Below, piece by piece: positions 47,301-59,149 of a stretch of 64,000 nucleotides of DNA. Position 1 is the first letter of the stretch, and every line of letters begins with the position of its first letter. A program made the position numbers and the translations under genes. The notes under the pieces were generated by a model. That model saw only the letters and a list, made by a program, of their open reading frames with translations, had not been told where the DNA came from and did not search any database. Source of the stretch: Vitis vinifera (taxonomy: Eukaryota > Streptophyta > Magnoliopsida > Vitales > Vitaceae); NCBI RefSeq assembly GCF_030704535.1, contig NC_081823.1, forward strand, positions 3,938,501 through 4,002,500, in the 5' to 3' direction.

Positions 47301-48365
47301 ATTGTTTTAAAAACTGAACTGAACCGGCCAGTCTGATTGGTCAAACCATCGACCGATGAACTTTCTGATTCGGTCCATCTCAATGAACCATTTCGTGGTC
47401 AAACCGGCATTGAACAGTTCAAATCGACGGTTGAACCACCAAATTGGACAAACCGTCCGGTTTTTTACAAACTGATGAGACCTTAATTCTACAAATATTT
47501 GTTTACTATTAAGAGACCCATTATCCATCATGTCCATTCCACGCTCAGTACTTTTAAAACTGAAACTAATTATAAGCCCATATTTGGTTCAAGCCACTAA
47601 GGCCCAATCCAATGACAAAAAAACTTATAAAACTTTCACCTGGGCCATGCCTCCAGACCCAATTTGCTGGGATGTTTTAGCTTATAAGGCATGTTGCAAA
47701 GTATTTATAGAGCACTTAAAGTACATAGAATTCATGTGCTTCCGATGTGGGACTGGGAATGGGACTGATTAGAGGTAAAACATTATCTCTTTGAGGGTTG
47801 GACGCATGGATCTCTTAAAAATGAAAGTCTGAACTTTGAAGTATTTGAAGAGCATTGCACCATATTTATTAAATGATGATGTTAAAAAAATATATAATGA
47901 GAATCTAAGATTAATGTTTTTATTTCAATTTTTTATCATATAAATCTTTAAAGAAATATAAATATTTAAATTCCTGTTTATTTTTATAATAGTAATATAA
48001 TAATTATAAAAAATAATATAAATTAATTAATAGAATAATTTTAAAACAATAAAATACAAAGACAAAAAGATAAAATTAAATATTATAAATTTTTCATCTT
48101 AAATATATCTTCATTTTTAAATATTACATATTTCTATTTAATAAAATTTAAAATATTAAACTTTATCATTTAATTTAATATACCAAATATAAAAATCAAA
48201 CATTATTAAAATTTGTAATTTTATATATTTTTAATTTTTATAATTATTTTTAATTTTATATAATATATAAATTATATATTTATTACATCACCGATTTGAC
48301 CGTCGGTCCGACCAATGAACCGATAATTTTTCCAGTTCAATGACTAATTCAGTTATGAAAACATT
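47301..48365. mobile_element. 1.07-kb TIR element inserted in repeat copy B
   Basis: The ends are inverted: ATTGTTTTAAAAACTGAAC at the left, and on the right CAGTTATGAAAACATT, whose complement is AATGTTTTCATAACTG. Both subterminal parts are rich in 'gaaccgg/ccggttc'-like and 'gaccgacgg' motifs, and the AT-rich middle encodes nothing. The flanks 'acccaaaac' and 'acccagaaaac' suggest an imperfect 9-11 bp target duplication. Copy A has the continuous sequence at about 43700-43715. Mutator type is possible; the superfamily is uncertain. Confidence 0.65.
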
Positions 48366-48830
48366 GACCCAGAAAACAACCATAATTTTCTTCCATTTTT
48401 CTTAATAACTTTTTCATCAACATATCAAAACTCCAATGCTATTTATATTTCGGCTTAGAGAACACCCAAATATTAAATAACTAAATAATCGGTTTTAGAA
48501 AACTTTCATGGGTTGGACAAACTTAGCCCAACATGTACTTTATCCTAATTAGCTCTTACCGACATTGAAGATGACCTTGAATACTTGGAGTAAATTTTTC
48601 TGTAGGTTTGCAATCTAGAAAAGCTAAAATAACTACATTTCGATTATCAATGATACAAGTACAGAATCAGATCCAAAACTATAGGGAGTGTTTCCACAAA
48701 ATAGTGGTTGACTAGGATTTGTTAGTTGACATTCGACTCTTCTTCACTTTCTGCTCATTTAGCGCCCAAGTTGTGAGAAAATAGATCCATTTGCACCGTG
48801 GCTCATCATGGAGGAGTACCACTTATATTT
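48366..48830 (+). repeat. Exon-bearing repeat copy B (second part)
   Basis: Matches 43715-44135 closely over its length and ends near 'tttgcaccgtggctc.'. After this point the sequence differs from copy A. Confidence 0.7.
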
Positions 48831-49747
48831 TTAATTTAATTGTATGATAATATATTATTTTATTAAAATTAATGGAATTCATCCTTTAAATCAATTTAAT
48901 TTGATCATAAACCTCAATTGAGTAATTAATTACTCAAATCATCTTAATGTGTACAAGCCCAACTCTGTATTCCTCAAGAAAAATAACAATCCAAAAATAT
49001 TAGGGTTAGCGTGGATTAAAGACTCGGTACAAAATGCTCATTATTAGTTGTTGAATTTAGAGATTGAATCTTCACTCTTCAATCAAAAAATTAAAAAACC
49101 TTTTTTATTTTTTTGGTATAATAAGTAATAAGGAATGAGGGAAAAAACTTATATATTTACAATGAAAAATAGTTTTATTTATACACGTAAAAGAAAAAAT
49201 TCATAAACCAATAAATTACTATATGGAGATTAATATAAACATAAATTATTATAAGAAGAATGTTACCTTAGTGCAAATCTTCTAAAATTCTCAAATTAGA
49301 AGCTTAATCATGTTACCATGATACAAAATTTTGGTATCACATTCGATACTATAAAATTTTTCTCAACTAAAAACCACTAACCGCTACTCTTACTAAATGC
49401 ATGAAAAAAAAAAAAAACAAACAAACAAATGGATTGAAGAGAGTCATCTCTTTCACCAATCATTATCAACTAATAATCTAACCACAATATAATCCAAACA
49501 AAACAAAACAAGTAAGAATATCAAATAATCGAACCTTCAAAACAGTTACAAAAGAAATGTTTTCAAATCTGCTTGCGAAACCCCAAAGGAAAAAAATACT
49601 ACTTCAAAGTTGCCAAAAATCCTTTTCAAAACAAATTCAGACCGATAGATGCTCTTCGCAAAAAACCCCTAATTTTTTTTTAAAGAACATGGATGGAATG
49701 CATAGTTCTTCCATAAATTCTTCTATAAAAGACCCTATGTTGATCAT
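48831..49747. other. AT-rich spacer
   Basis: No recognisable gene. A Lys-rich short frame at 49557-49760 looks random. Some stretches ('tgtacaagcccaa', 'aaaatattagggttagcgtgg') resemble retroelement LTR or leader sequence, but no boundaries can be set. Confidence 0.35.
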
Positions 49748-49935
49748 TGATACTATCTGAGATTTGCAAAGACAAAGAAGAAGGAAAAGAGAAAAAAGAA
49801 AACTAAGGTTTTATTAATGAAAGACTTGAAAAAGAGAATACATAAAAAGCTTTATATAAGCTAACAAGAAAAACTAAAAGACTATTATACCCTTATTGAT
49901 AATATGAAATAATTAAGCTAAAATACTATCCAACA
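49748..49935 (-). repeat. Small solo LTR, Copia-like
   Basis: A 188-bp TG...CA block which on the minus strand reads TGTTGGATAGTATTTTAGC, then a TATATAAAGC promoter-like core, and ends in TCTCAGATAGTATCA. The flanks ATCAT (49743-49747) and ATGAT (49936-49940) form a 5-bp target duplication with one mismatch. No internal retroelement sequence adjoins it. A fossil. Confidence 0.55.
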
Positions 49936-49979
49936 ATGATGAGCGAAGAGGCACCAAAGCCAAATGAACCACAACCTAT

Positions 49980-50082
49980 CATTGTTATTCATAGCAAGAA
50001 ACCAAGAAATGCATGCATTCAACATAAGAAAGATTATGAAAAAAAGAAAAGAAAAGAAAAAGAATTGAAATGATTGAATAGC
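49980..50082 (-). repeat. Inverted fragment of the exon-bearing repeat (intron part)
   Basis: The complement of 'ttcttggtatactg..tgaatgcatgcatttc' and the T-rich stretch after block 1 of copies A and B. It is a short piece separated from 50700-50959 by the Copia remnant. Confidence 0.55.
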
Positions 50083-50084
50083 AT

Positions 50085-50690
50085 GGTCGGACTTGCTTAG
50101 GAAAACAATTCCTTCTTATTTCTTTTGAATAACTATGGACGACCATGTATAGGAAATAAGAGTTAAGTACTTCTTTCACACCTTAAGGTTTAATAGAAAT
50201 ACACTAAGCCTCGACTTCCATAGATGTATTTTATATTTAAAAATTAGTTTTTAGGAAATTGTTAAATACACCTACCCATAATCATTTTATATAAAAATTT
50301 TCACAAGCTAAGCTTTAATACAAAATTACATAATATACATGAACTAGATATATGAGATGTTTGTCAACTTTCCCATTGTGACGAATCAACCCATGATGTG
50401 GGATGTTTGCCAACTTTTCCAGTAAGAAAGAGTTAGCTAACATCTTCAACACTTTCCCTCAAGTTGATGCAAATATATTTATCAATGGTCTAATAATGTT
50501 TAGATGATGATACATAAGGAGCGTAAACTTGCCCTATGCCTACTTTCTTTTTTATGAAATGCCTATCAACCGCTATATGTTTGGTTCGGGCAAGATGTAT
50601 TTGATTATGTCTTATATTTATAGCCTCTTTGTTATCCCAATATATAGATATTGAAAAACTGTTTGGTTATCCCAGTATATATATACTGAA
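50085..50690 (-). mobile_element. Copia 3'-end remnant (RNase H end plus LTR part), minus strand
   Basis: The minus strand at 50690-50480 reads as the end of Copia RNase H and tail: YWDNKEAINI, RTKHIAVDRHFIKKKV, VYAPYVSS. It is followed by a purine-rich tract (AACTTGAGGGAA) and then LTR-like sequence from about 50452 leftward (TGTTGAAGATGTTAGC). It is a fossil remnant, broken, of the same family as 58430-58860 in the opposite orientation. Confidence 0.72.
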
Positions 50691-50699
50691 AAATAAAAA

Positions 50700-50959
50700 A
50701 TAAAAAAAATAAAAAAAACAAGGTTCATGAGAAGAGCAATGTTCACCCTCCCCTATTTGGTTGTTGAGAAACAAAGAAAATAGAACCAAACAAGTTATCT
50801 TTTTTCTTGTACCCCAAAATTTGAGACCATGCATTATTCAAACATTTTGTTCCCTCCAATACCCTACACTTTCTCACCAACCAAACATGACCCTATAGCC
50901 TTGTAACATACTAACCGGGGTTTCAACCATTGACATGAAGCTATCATTGTTATTCATGG
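50700..50959 (-). repeat. Inverted fragment of the exon-bearing repeat, cut by CACTA insertion
   Basis: The complement of the copy A/B intron ('caaccaaatgggg.agggtgaa', 'ggttggcaagaaagtgtag', 'catgaataacaat'). It stops abruptly at 50959, where the CACTA terminus begins. Confidence 0.65.
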
Positions 50960-51350
50960 CACTACTACAAAAATAATTTATGGTGTCACTATTTATGGTG
51001 CCACTTTTAAAATAATGACACCATATGACTTAAAATCCATAAATGTGACACATCATATAAAATTTTTCAATTAGAATAAATGATATTAATTTTAAGTTTA
51101 TAGTGTCAGTTTTAGAAAAGTGACACCATATAAAATAAAAATTTTAAAATATTATAACTTAATGGGCCCACTTTGAGAATAATGATAGTATATAAAAAAA
51201 CTCATTGTTTCCATATACCCACAATCCAAAAAAATCTCATTCCATAACCCTAACCATAATTTTCTTTTACTTCTTCTCATACCCATAGTTAACACATAAC
51301 TACTCTTCTCTACTTCGTGGACTCTGAGGTAACTCGAAATATCTTAAATC
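50960..51350 (+). mobile_element. CACTA (En/Spm) transposon terminus
   Basis: Starts CACTACTACAAAAA, the standard plant CACTA terminal repeat. It is followed by subterminal repeats of 'tatggtgtcac' and 'gacaccata' in both orientations (50978, 51018, 51105, 51120). No opposite terminus (TTTTTGTAGTAGTG) is found in the window, so the element is truncated or its end is lost. No transposase is recognised. Its body may extend to about 55 kb, interrupted by the solo LTR at 51918. Confidence 0.75.
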
Positions 51351-51917
51351 TATCATTTTCATTTTTTTTTTTTATTAATGTCAAAATCTTTATTAGCACA
51401 GTTGATTTATATTCATTTATTTGGTGTATTTGTAATGTGGATTGTGTAAATAGTGTTTTTTTTATTGAGTTGTAGGAAAGTAAAAATTAGGTTTAACATT
51501 CCACAATATCTTTTGTTTCATTATTAGACCCATAAACCTCAAAATGAATGAAAATAAAATAATTGAATGATTTTTTAATATCTTTCATACTCAGAATGAA
51601 GGATAAACATTTTACAATATGAAATTTTCTTTTAATCTTACAAGAAATTTTCTTTGATGGGACTTTCTGTTTGTTTTCTAAGAATATTATATTGTGATGA
51701 AGATATGTATAAGTAATATTTGAAAAATATTTTTTTAGAAAATTATTCTCAATATTGTCATCTCCTACAAAAGGAAAAATGAAATAGTTTCCATATCATG
51801 TTAGAGATGGTTTGGAATGTTGGAATTAACAACGAGAAATTAATTTTATTTTTTATTTATTAATGTAAATGAACTGTTTTTTAAAATTTAAATAGGAATG
51901 AAAATTTTTATAATTAT
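51351..51917. other. AT-rich sequence, possibly CACTA interior
   Basis: No gene is recognised. The stretch 51650-51790 matches 53590-53735 ('ttttctaagaatattat', 'gaaaattattctcaatattgtcat'), so the same local repeat lies on both sides of the solo LTR. Confidence 0.45.
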
Positions 51918-53260
51918 TGTGAAACCAAGGTTTTGTTAATCTCGGTTTTGATGATAACAAAACAAGGTTTAAAACTACTGATTATATTTCAAGTCTGATT
52001 AGGCAAGCCAATTTCCAAAGTGACAACCACAAAGACAAATTAAGCCAATGAGAAATCATGAAGAAGAAGACCACCTCAAAGAGAAGTGTTTTTCAAAGAC
52101 CCAAACTTCATAAGATCTTTTTGTAAGGTTGTTGGTGTACTAGGATTTTCATGCATTACATTCTTTACTTATGCACCAAAATCATCCAAGAGTTATTTTG
52201 TTTTAAATATTTTAAAATTGGATGATTTCATGTTTTCAACTAAAACCTTGTGTCAAATGTTTTTCAAACTTGTTTAAAAGGTTTTAAGTTGAAAAAGTTG
52301 GTTGTTGAGCCAAAAACGGCTCAACCGGTTGACCGCTAGCTCAACCGGTCTAGGAGCAGGTTGACCCCCAGTTCAACCGGTCAAGGGTGTGAATAGTAAT
52401 CGGTCGACTGCCAACTCAACCGGTCGAGGGGTGCAAAAAACCTTCTATCTCTTCCAGAATGGTTGTTCAACCGGATAAGGAATCGACCGACCCACACCTC
52501 AACTGGTCGAGGTTCGGTCAAGGTCCGATCAAGGTCCAACGGTCATCTGTCAAACATTAAATGCTAACGACTAGTCAACCGGTCGAACCCCCAACGGCTA
52601 GTTTGGCTTTTTTCTTCTATAAAAAGGCTCCAAATCTTCATTGTTTAAGAGCTCAACCTTCCCAAGCATTTCTTGAATATATTTGAGTCTTGAAAGAGTG
52701 TTTTGAGTCACCATTTTTCTAAAACTTGCATATCATTAGTGCACCTTTTAATCCTAGTTTTCTTGTATCATTTGAGCTTAAAGTTTTTGTACTAGGATTT
52801 TGTGAAATCAATTATTTGTATATCTTTAAGAGGAAGATTCTCAAGTGTGGGGTATCACTTAAGAGGTTGTTCAAGAGTGGGGTATCTCTTGAGGATTGTA
52901 AAGGATGCTTGGAGCTGCCAAAAGTTCAAGAGGGTAGATTGGAATCATAATCTAATTGTATTTCTTGAAGGCTTGGTTTAGAAGCCTTGAACTAGTGGAA
53001 CCTCAAGCTTGGGATTGAAGCTAGAGGAGAGTGGATGTAGGCCAGGTTGCGCCAAACCATTATAAAAATCTTGTGTTTGCATTCTCTCTTCCTTACTCCT
53101 TTACTTTATATGCAATTACCTTTACATTGTTTTATTATATACTTGCATATATTTGTATCTAATATTCACATAGTTTAAACTTGCAAAAAGAGATCATCAC
53201 CCTATTCACCTCCCCTCTAGGGTGATTACCATAGGTTGGATTAGTCTAATTTTTCTAACA
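51918..53260 (+). repeat. Solo LTR, Copia (Sirevirus-type), with perfect target duplication
   Basis: A 1343-bp TG...CA block beginning TGTGAAACCAAGG and ending TTTTTCTAACA. It is flanked by ATTAT on both sides (51913-51917 and 53261-53265). Internal features fit a large Copia LTR: 'gttttgatgataacaaa' near the start, repeated CCGGTCGA/CAACCGGT motifs at 52310-52590, a TATA-like TATAAAAAGGC near 52618, and 'ccaggttgcgccaaacca' towards the end. No internal domain adjoins it, so it is a solo LTR left by recombination. The lineage is inferred from memory of such LTRs. Confidence 0.85.
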
Positions 53261-53339
53261 ATTATAAAAATGATCAAATCTTATATTTTGATATTTATTT
53301 TTTACATTGTATTATGGTTAATATTTCATCTTGTTATAT

Positions 53340-54000
53340 TCATATTTTTTTCTATTCTTAAAATATGTTTTTTGCTTTTTATTTTTATCTTCTTTTCTTA
53401 TTGTTTTTATATGCTTTGACCAAAATTTAGAGTAATTTGAGATTGATGATGAACTTTCTCTTTCAAGATTAGAAAATTTCTATACAATCCTTTTATTACA
53501 TAAATTTTTTCAATTCCTTCTATAAAACTTTTCCTTTTTTATTTTTATTTTTTTTATAATAAGATGTTTTATAATTTTCTTTTGATTTTCTATGAAATTT
53601 CCTTTAATGAGATGGTTTGTTTATTTTCTAAGAATATTATAATATGTTGTGATGAAGATATTGGTTGGTCATATTTGCAAAATAATTTTTGAGAAAATTA
53701 TTCTCAATATTGTCATATCCCACAAAAGGATTCTAAAAATATGTTTTATTTTTGCCTTCTTTTTTTTTATTGTTTTTATATGCATTAACCAAACTTTGGA
53801 GTAATTTGATATTGATGAAGAAATTTTCCTTTCAAGGTTAGGAAATTTCTATAAAATCCTTTTATTACAAAAAGTTTTTCAATTTCGTCCATAAAACTAT
53901 TCATTTTCTTCATTTTTCTTTTTTCTGAAAAAGATGTTTGAAAATTTATTGATCTAAAGAATATTAAAAGTAAAAAATTTAAAATATTGAATATCTTTTC
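53340..54000. repeat. Tandem duplication, about 385-bp unit
   Basis: 53340-53560 and 53725-53915 match: 'attgtttttatatgc.tt.accaaa', 'agtaatttga.attgatga', 'gaaatttctat..aatccttttattaca'. A shorter third piece of the unit lies before the solo LTR (51650-51790). Strongly AT-rich, no coding. Confidence 0.6.
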
Positions 54001-55204
54001 CATTGATGTTTTTAAATTTTTATTATTTTTATTTGAACATATTTTTCATATTATTTTTTATTAATTATATTAATTAGAAAAAAAATCAATTGGAGTTATG
54101 ACTTAAAAAATCAATAATTTTTATGAAAGGTTCTTTAATTTTTTTTCTCATACTAATTTTTCTCTTAACATTTTTTAATAATGAATTAAGTTTTTTTGTC
54201 TTATGTACACAATTTTCAAGCTTGTTATAATATCATGTTTTATCATATTAGTACTTGAAAACATTTTTATATTTTGTTACTAAAATTTTATTTTATATAA
54301 TTGAGATGAAATTTAATGGACATTATTATTTCACAAAATGAACATTAAAAAAATATTGAAATTAAGAAAATCCTTCCAAGAAATAAAAAATATATAAAAA
54401 GAATTAAATGTTAAAAATGATTTTTAAAAGCATAATGAATTATAAAAAATAAATTTAAAAAGTATAGATTTTAAGTGGAAGATTAGTATTTTCTAAAATT
54501 TTAGATTTATATTTGATTTTGTAGTTTTGATTTATTTTTTATTTTCTTGAATTGTTTTTATTTGAGTTTAAATGTGACTACTTTGTTATGAGATTCATTA
54601 AAGAAATAATTGTTAATTCTATAGTTATTGCATTAAAGGTTTTATTCATTTAATGAATTGTACATAGTTTCCTACTTCCAATTATTGTGATATTAGTTTG
54701 ATGATAAAAAAACATATTCACAAGTAGAATTTGAAGAAATTAGAGGAGAATTATTACTTTTGTGTTATAACTAATTAGGAATTATGTTGATGTATCGCGA
54801 TCATGCATGGTGAGTCCCTTAGTTGTTATATGCATTTTCCATTGATATTGTATAACATTACTTATTCTTTACGAACTATTTTTATATCAAAATGGGAAAA
54901 AGAAAAACGAAAACATTAGTACTTAGATTTGTTTACTTTTTATAACATCAATTAATTTTTATTTTCAATAAGAACTCTAAAACTCATTAAACTATGAAAT
55001 GCAGGTATACACTATTGGGAGGACGGTATGAAAGAATAAAAAGAAAGGAGAAAAAGACAACAAGATTTTGGGTTTTTAGATGTGACTCTTATGTCATACA
55101 TTATATGACATAAATGTTTCTTTATTTGGTATTCAAAATTTTGAATTTTTGGATGCAACTCTTGTGTCATTTTATGGTTAGCCAGTTTTATGCATATGAA
55201 ATGC
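54001..55204. other. AT-rich spacer
   Basis: No gene or element boundary is recognised. The sequence 'tatgaaatgcaggta' occurs twice, near 54994 and 55196, about 200 bp apart. Confidence 0.35.
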
Positions 55205-56195
55205 AGGTATTCATGAATCAAATATTAAATACAATATTTTACCAAATTCTAGAACTTCAATCATCTATCGAATCGTCTGTCTAGTACCTTTTGACCTTTA
55301 GCTTTATGATCATTGTCATGCCATGTACACTTGAGATTACTACCAATTACAATCTCAGTCTCCTCTTGATATCCAATCAAGAATACACTTGGGTTTGCCT
55401 TAATAAATAAAAAACAAAGAGTAGGAAGGAGAAATAAAATTAAATCAATCTATTTAATTAGAAATTACACTAAAATAAGATTCTAAGAAAAAAAAAACAA
55501 CTTTCTAATGTAGAAAAGATTTGAAATTCAGCCAAGACAACAAACACTCTTCTCTTATTCTTATTTGGAAGATAATGACTTAAATATTAAAATAAACCCT
55601 ATGTAAGGATCATTTAAAAAATGTAAAAATTTGTGTTTCAACATTGAAAGTTGATCGATTGATATATTAGTCTAAAACTATTTTGGATGCAAATGATTTA
55701 ACTACCCCTCATGAGAATGATAAAATAGTTTGCTAATTTGATTAATTCAAAATTACTCTTAAATACCATTTTAATTAAAAAAATACAAAAATTTTAGAAC
55801 TTAGATGATCAATTTTTGCACTCATCCGCAATATCAAAACTGTTATATAAAATAGAAAAAAGAAATAAAGTAAATTAAATATTAGAACCATTTATTATAA
55901 CATTTTTAATTTACTTTAATACATTTTGTCATATACAATTTTGATTAAAAAAAGAATTGTGGACGTAGCAATATTTGGTTGGTCACTACAATCTTCAACA
56001 GAAGACTCACAGTACAGTACATTTTGTCATATACAATTTTGATTAAAAAAAGAATTGTGGACGTGGCAATATTTGGTTGGTCACTCCAATCTTCAACAGA
56101 AGACTCACAAGTACAGAGAAGCCAAACTCAGGATAACTAGTTAGAGAGAGAGAAGATGAATTTCCATCCTTTGCACCAATCACCACTGCCACGGG
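55205..56195 (+). repeat. Exon-bearing repeat copy C (left arm)
   Basis: Matches the left arm of copy A (32790-33690) over its length, including 'tctagaacttcaatcat.catcgaa' and the 'agaattgtggacgtggcaata' stretch. A 97-bp tandem duplication is present (about 55918-56014 and 56015-56112). The copy is broken at 56196 by a hAT element and resumes briefly at 56702-56770 with the start of block 1 (ATGGTGGTAGCGGCTG), after which similarity ends. Confidence 0.7.
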
Positions 56196-56701
56196 TAGGA
56201 ATGGCAACGGGGCGGGTTTGGGACGGGTCGCCCCCATCCCAACCCCGCGCCGTTTATCAAAAATAATTCCCATTCCCGTCCCGTTTAAAAAATTAAACGG
56301 GGTGGGGCGGGGCGAGGCGGGGCGGGTATGGGAAATTCCCAAACCCGCCCCGCCCCGCCCCGTTTAGCCTCTTTTTTTGTTTTTTTTAAAATTTTTTTTT
56401 TTAAAATTTGCTTTTAAAATTTTTAATTACATTAAAATAAATATATTTATAAATAATAAAATTATTATATTTTTTATAACTTATTTTATTAATTTTTTTA
56501 TTATTATCTATATATTAAAAATAGTAAAATAAAATTAATTTTAAATTTTAAAATTGATTTTATATGTAAACGGGGCGGGCGAGACGGGATGGGGCAATAC
56601 CCGAACCCGCCCCGAACCCGTCCCGGGTTTAAAAAAAAAATCTCATACCCGTTAAAAAAAAAAATCTCATACCCGAAAAAACCCGCCCCGTTGCCATCCC
56701 T
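56196..56701. mobile_element. Non-autonomous hAT element, second copy
   Basis: About 506 bp. The left end TAGGAATGGCAACGGGGCGG and right end CCCGCCCCGTTGCCATCCCT are the same inverted termini as in the element at 14517-15508. The subterminal parts are GC-rich repeats of cggggcgggg/acccgcccc; the core is AT-rich and encodes nothing. The flanks share CGGGTAG, giving a 7-8 bp target duplication whose exact edge is blurred. It is much shorter than the first copy and lacks that copy's 700-bp interior. Confidence 0.85.
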
Positions 56702-56770
56702 CGGGTAGATGAAGCTCCCCACGAACACTTCATGGTGGTAGCGGCTGAATGCATGGCCATTAAATTTGGA

Positions 56771-57880
56771 GTTTTTTGTTTTTTTTAAGTGTTCATAATC
56801 CATTGTTTGTGGATAAAACCCCTTCCGTAAGAAGAATTAGAGGACATGTTTGAGATTGTCCCTTAAATTATCAAATTTACAATTTTGACCACAATTTCTT
56901 TATTTGAAAAAATTTGTGTGTGCACACCTGATCTCAGACACAAGTCACAAGCTCATCTAAAAGTTGTTGAAAGTTTTAAAAATTACATGTTGCAAGACTC
57001 TAAAAGATTCGGGAAGAAGAAAACGTATAAAGGCTCCCCAACCCCTTCATGCAAGGGCAAGAATAAAAAATTGGGAACACCTCTTTCACTTTGACCTCAA
57101 CCTACTACAAAAACCTTTATTCCCAAAGGGATTTCTGTATCTTCGGCTCCTCTGCTCTATAATCAATTAAAATAGTGTTAAAAGAATAACACTTAAAGCA
57201 AACCAACAGGTATTTCCAATAGGACGATGACCTAGACCTTGAGGTCCCACTCTATTGATCTAACTCTTTTTAATGCGAGTTGAATGGTGCATAGTTATAC
57301 TTGATATTGCTGAATATATCCAAGAAAGAAGCAAAGGATTAACTGTCACCTTCTTGCATTTGATTTGCGGAATGCAAGTTGTTGAAGATATTGTGCTAAT
57401 TCTTTATTAGGCTTCCATTGCCACCTTTTTCCTTTGTTTGCTTTCTTGGAATAGAGGTTGTTTGGTCTAAACATGGGATCTTTATTTCTCAATGAAAATA
57501 TACCCGATATCTTCTCTAAGAGGCAAGTAGCTTGACAAAAAGTCCATCGATACTTTGATAGAACCAAACCACAAGTTAGGAGAAAATGAGGAAGAGAAGA
57601 TGGTTTGTTGACCAGACATAGCCAATGTAATAAGTGTTGTAAGTTCGTTCGTGCATGCTCCATATAAATCACACATCTTCATGCTATTTAGAAAATTATT
57701 AGACACTTGAAAGAAACATTAGATTGATATCTCTTATTCTAATAATAAAAGTTAGGGCTTACATGGATGTTGATTGGGTTGGATGTACAATAGATGGGCA
57801 GTTAACTACTACTTATTTTAACTTCTTAGTAAGGAATTGTGTTGCATAGAAAAGTAATAATTGGTAGTTGCTTGGTGTAG
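56771..57880. other. Spacer with unrecognised short frames
   Basis: The minus-strand frames 57346-57672 and 57482-57706 overlap and lack recognised motifs. 57205-57250 is an inverted match to 61495-61545 ('ccaataggacgatgacctag' against 'ctaggtc..cctattgg'), a piece shared with the start of copy E. No gene is supported. Confidence 0.35.
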
Positions 57881-58860
57881 TGTATTAAGGAAATTTAGGA
57901 CTATGGCTCAAGGGATATGCCAATTGCTTTGGCTAAAAATAATATTTTCTAGGTTTGAATTAAATTGATAGTGAAGGGATCGATGATAGCATATATACTA
58001 GGACAATAAAGCGGCTATAAGTGTAAGCATCATTTATGCTAGGACAATAAAGTGGCTATGAGTATAAGCATCATGATCAAACTAAATATGGTTGATAGGG
58101 GGTCAACTACTAGTTATTGTAACTTCATAGTAAGGAATTTTGTTGCATAAAAAAAGTAATTAATTGGTAGTTTCTTGTTGTAGAACTACGGTTAGCTCTT
58201 TTGGAAGTGAATGAGGAATAGGGAGAATCGATCAAAGCCTATAATTACTAACCGCAAAATATTGACTATGCAAAAGACCACTCGATTAGCTGGCTAAAAG
58301 CCCTCTTCGGAGCATAAAAATGAAGTATTATGTAAGGAGATTACTTGCGCATCTAGGGAATTTAGGGATTTGCCAATTGCTTTGGCTAAAAATAATATTT
58401 TCCAAAGTTTGAAATTGTCAATTAAAGAACCAATGATAGTGTATATATATATATATATATATACTAGGATAACAAAGAGGCTATAAATATAGGACATAAT
58501 CTAATACATCACGAACCAAACATGTCAAAGTTGATAGGCATTTCATAAAAAAGAAAGTAGAGACAAGGCAAGTTTACACTCCTTATATATGATCATCTAA
58601 ACATCATTAGACCGTTAATAAATATCTTTGAATTAACTTGAGGGAAATTAAAGGTTGAAGATGTTGGCAAACATTTCAAATCATGGCTTGATTCCTATGA
58701 GAAAGTTGACAAATATCTTATGTATCTAGTTCGTGTTTATTATGTAGCTCTGTATTAAAACTTACCCATGAATTACTAGATGATTCATTAATAGTAGATA
58801 GGTAATTTCTTAGTTGTATGCTATAAAAATAGTTGTATGTCATCTAATTACTATTGGTTT
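57880..58860 (+). mobile_element. Copia 3'-end remnant (RNase H end plus LTR part), plus strand
   Basis: The plus strand near 58465-58600 matches the minus-strand remnant at 50480-50690 (RTKHVKVDRHFIKKKVETRQ, then VYTPYI). It is followed by 'aacttgagggaa' and LTR-like 'gaagatgttggcaaacat', continuing to about 58860. 57900-58140 contains two partial duplicates of the stretch before it ('tactaggacaataaag.ggctat'). An (AT)n run lies at 58442-58463. A broken fossil. Confidence 0.65.
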
Positions 58861-58954
58861 TAAAATTGGGTTAGTGAATACCCCTATAAATTTATTTTAT
58901 TTATAGAATTTATTTTTGAGATAGATTTTAGATAAAAAGATTATAAGTACTTGG

Positions 58955-59073
58955 AGTGCGTTTAGTAGTGATTTTAAAAAGTACTTTTAGTATTTTTTTA
59001 TATTTGAAAAATTTTATCGTTTAAGTATTACAAATGTCAAAAATACTTTTTTGAATTACTATCAAATGCACTT
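58955..59073. repeat. Short palindromic MITE
   Basis: 119 bp with inverted ends AGTGCGTTTAGTAGTGATTT and GAATTACTATCAAATGCACT, joined by AT-rich sequence. This is a common plant MITE layout; a relative is at 60371-60528. Confidence 0.65.
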
Positions 59074-59149
59074 TTAATATGTGCTAAACCAGAAATTTGA
59101 AACCAACGAACCTTGAGGTGGGAGGGAAGTTAACCCTTATTCTCTATAC

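Noticed and set aside
57346-57706. Two overlapping minus-strand frames
   Set aside because: No recognised domain; setting among retroelement remnants; not supported as a gene.
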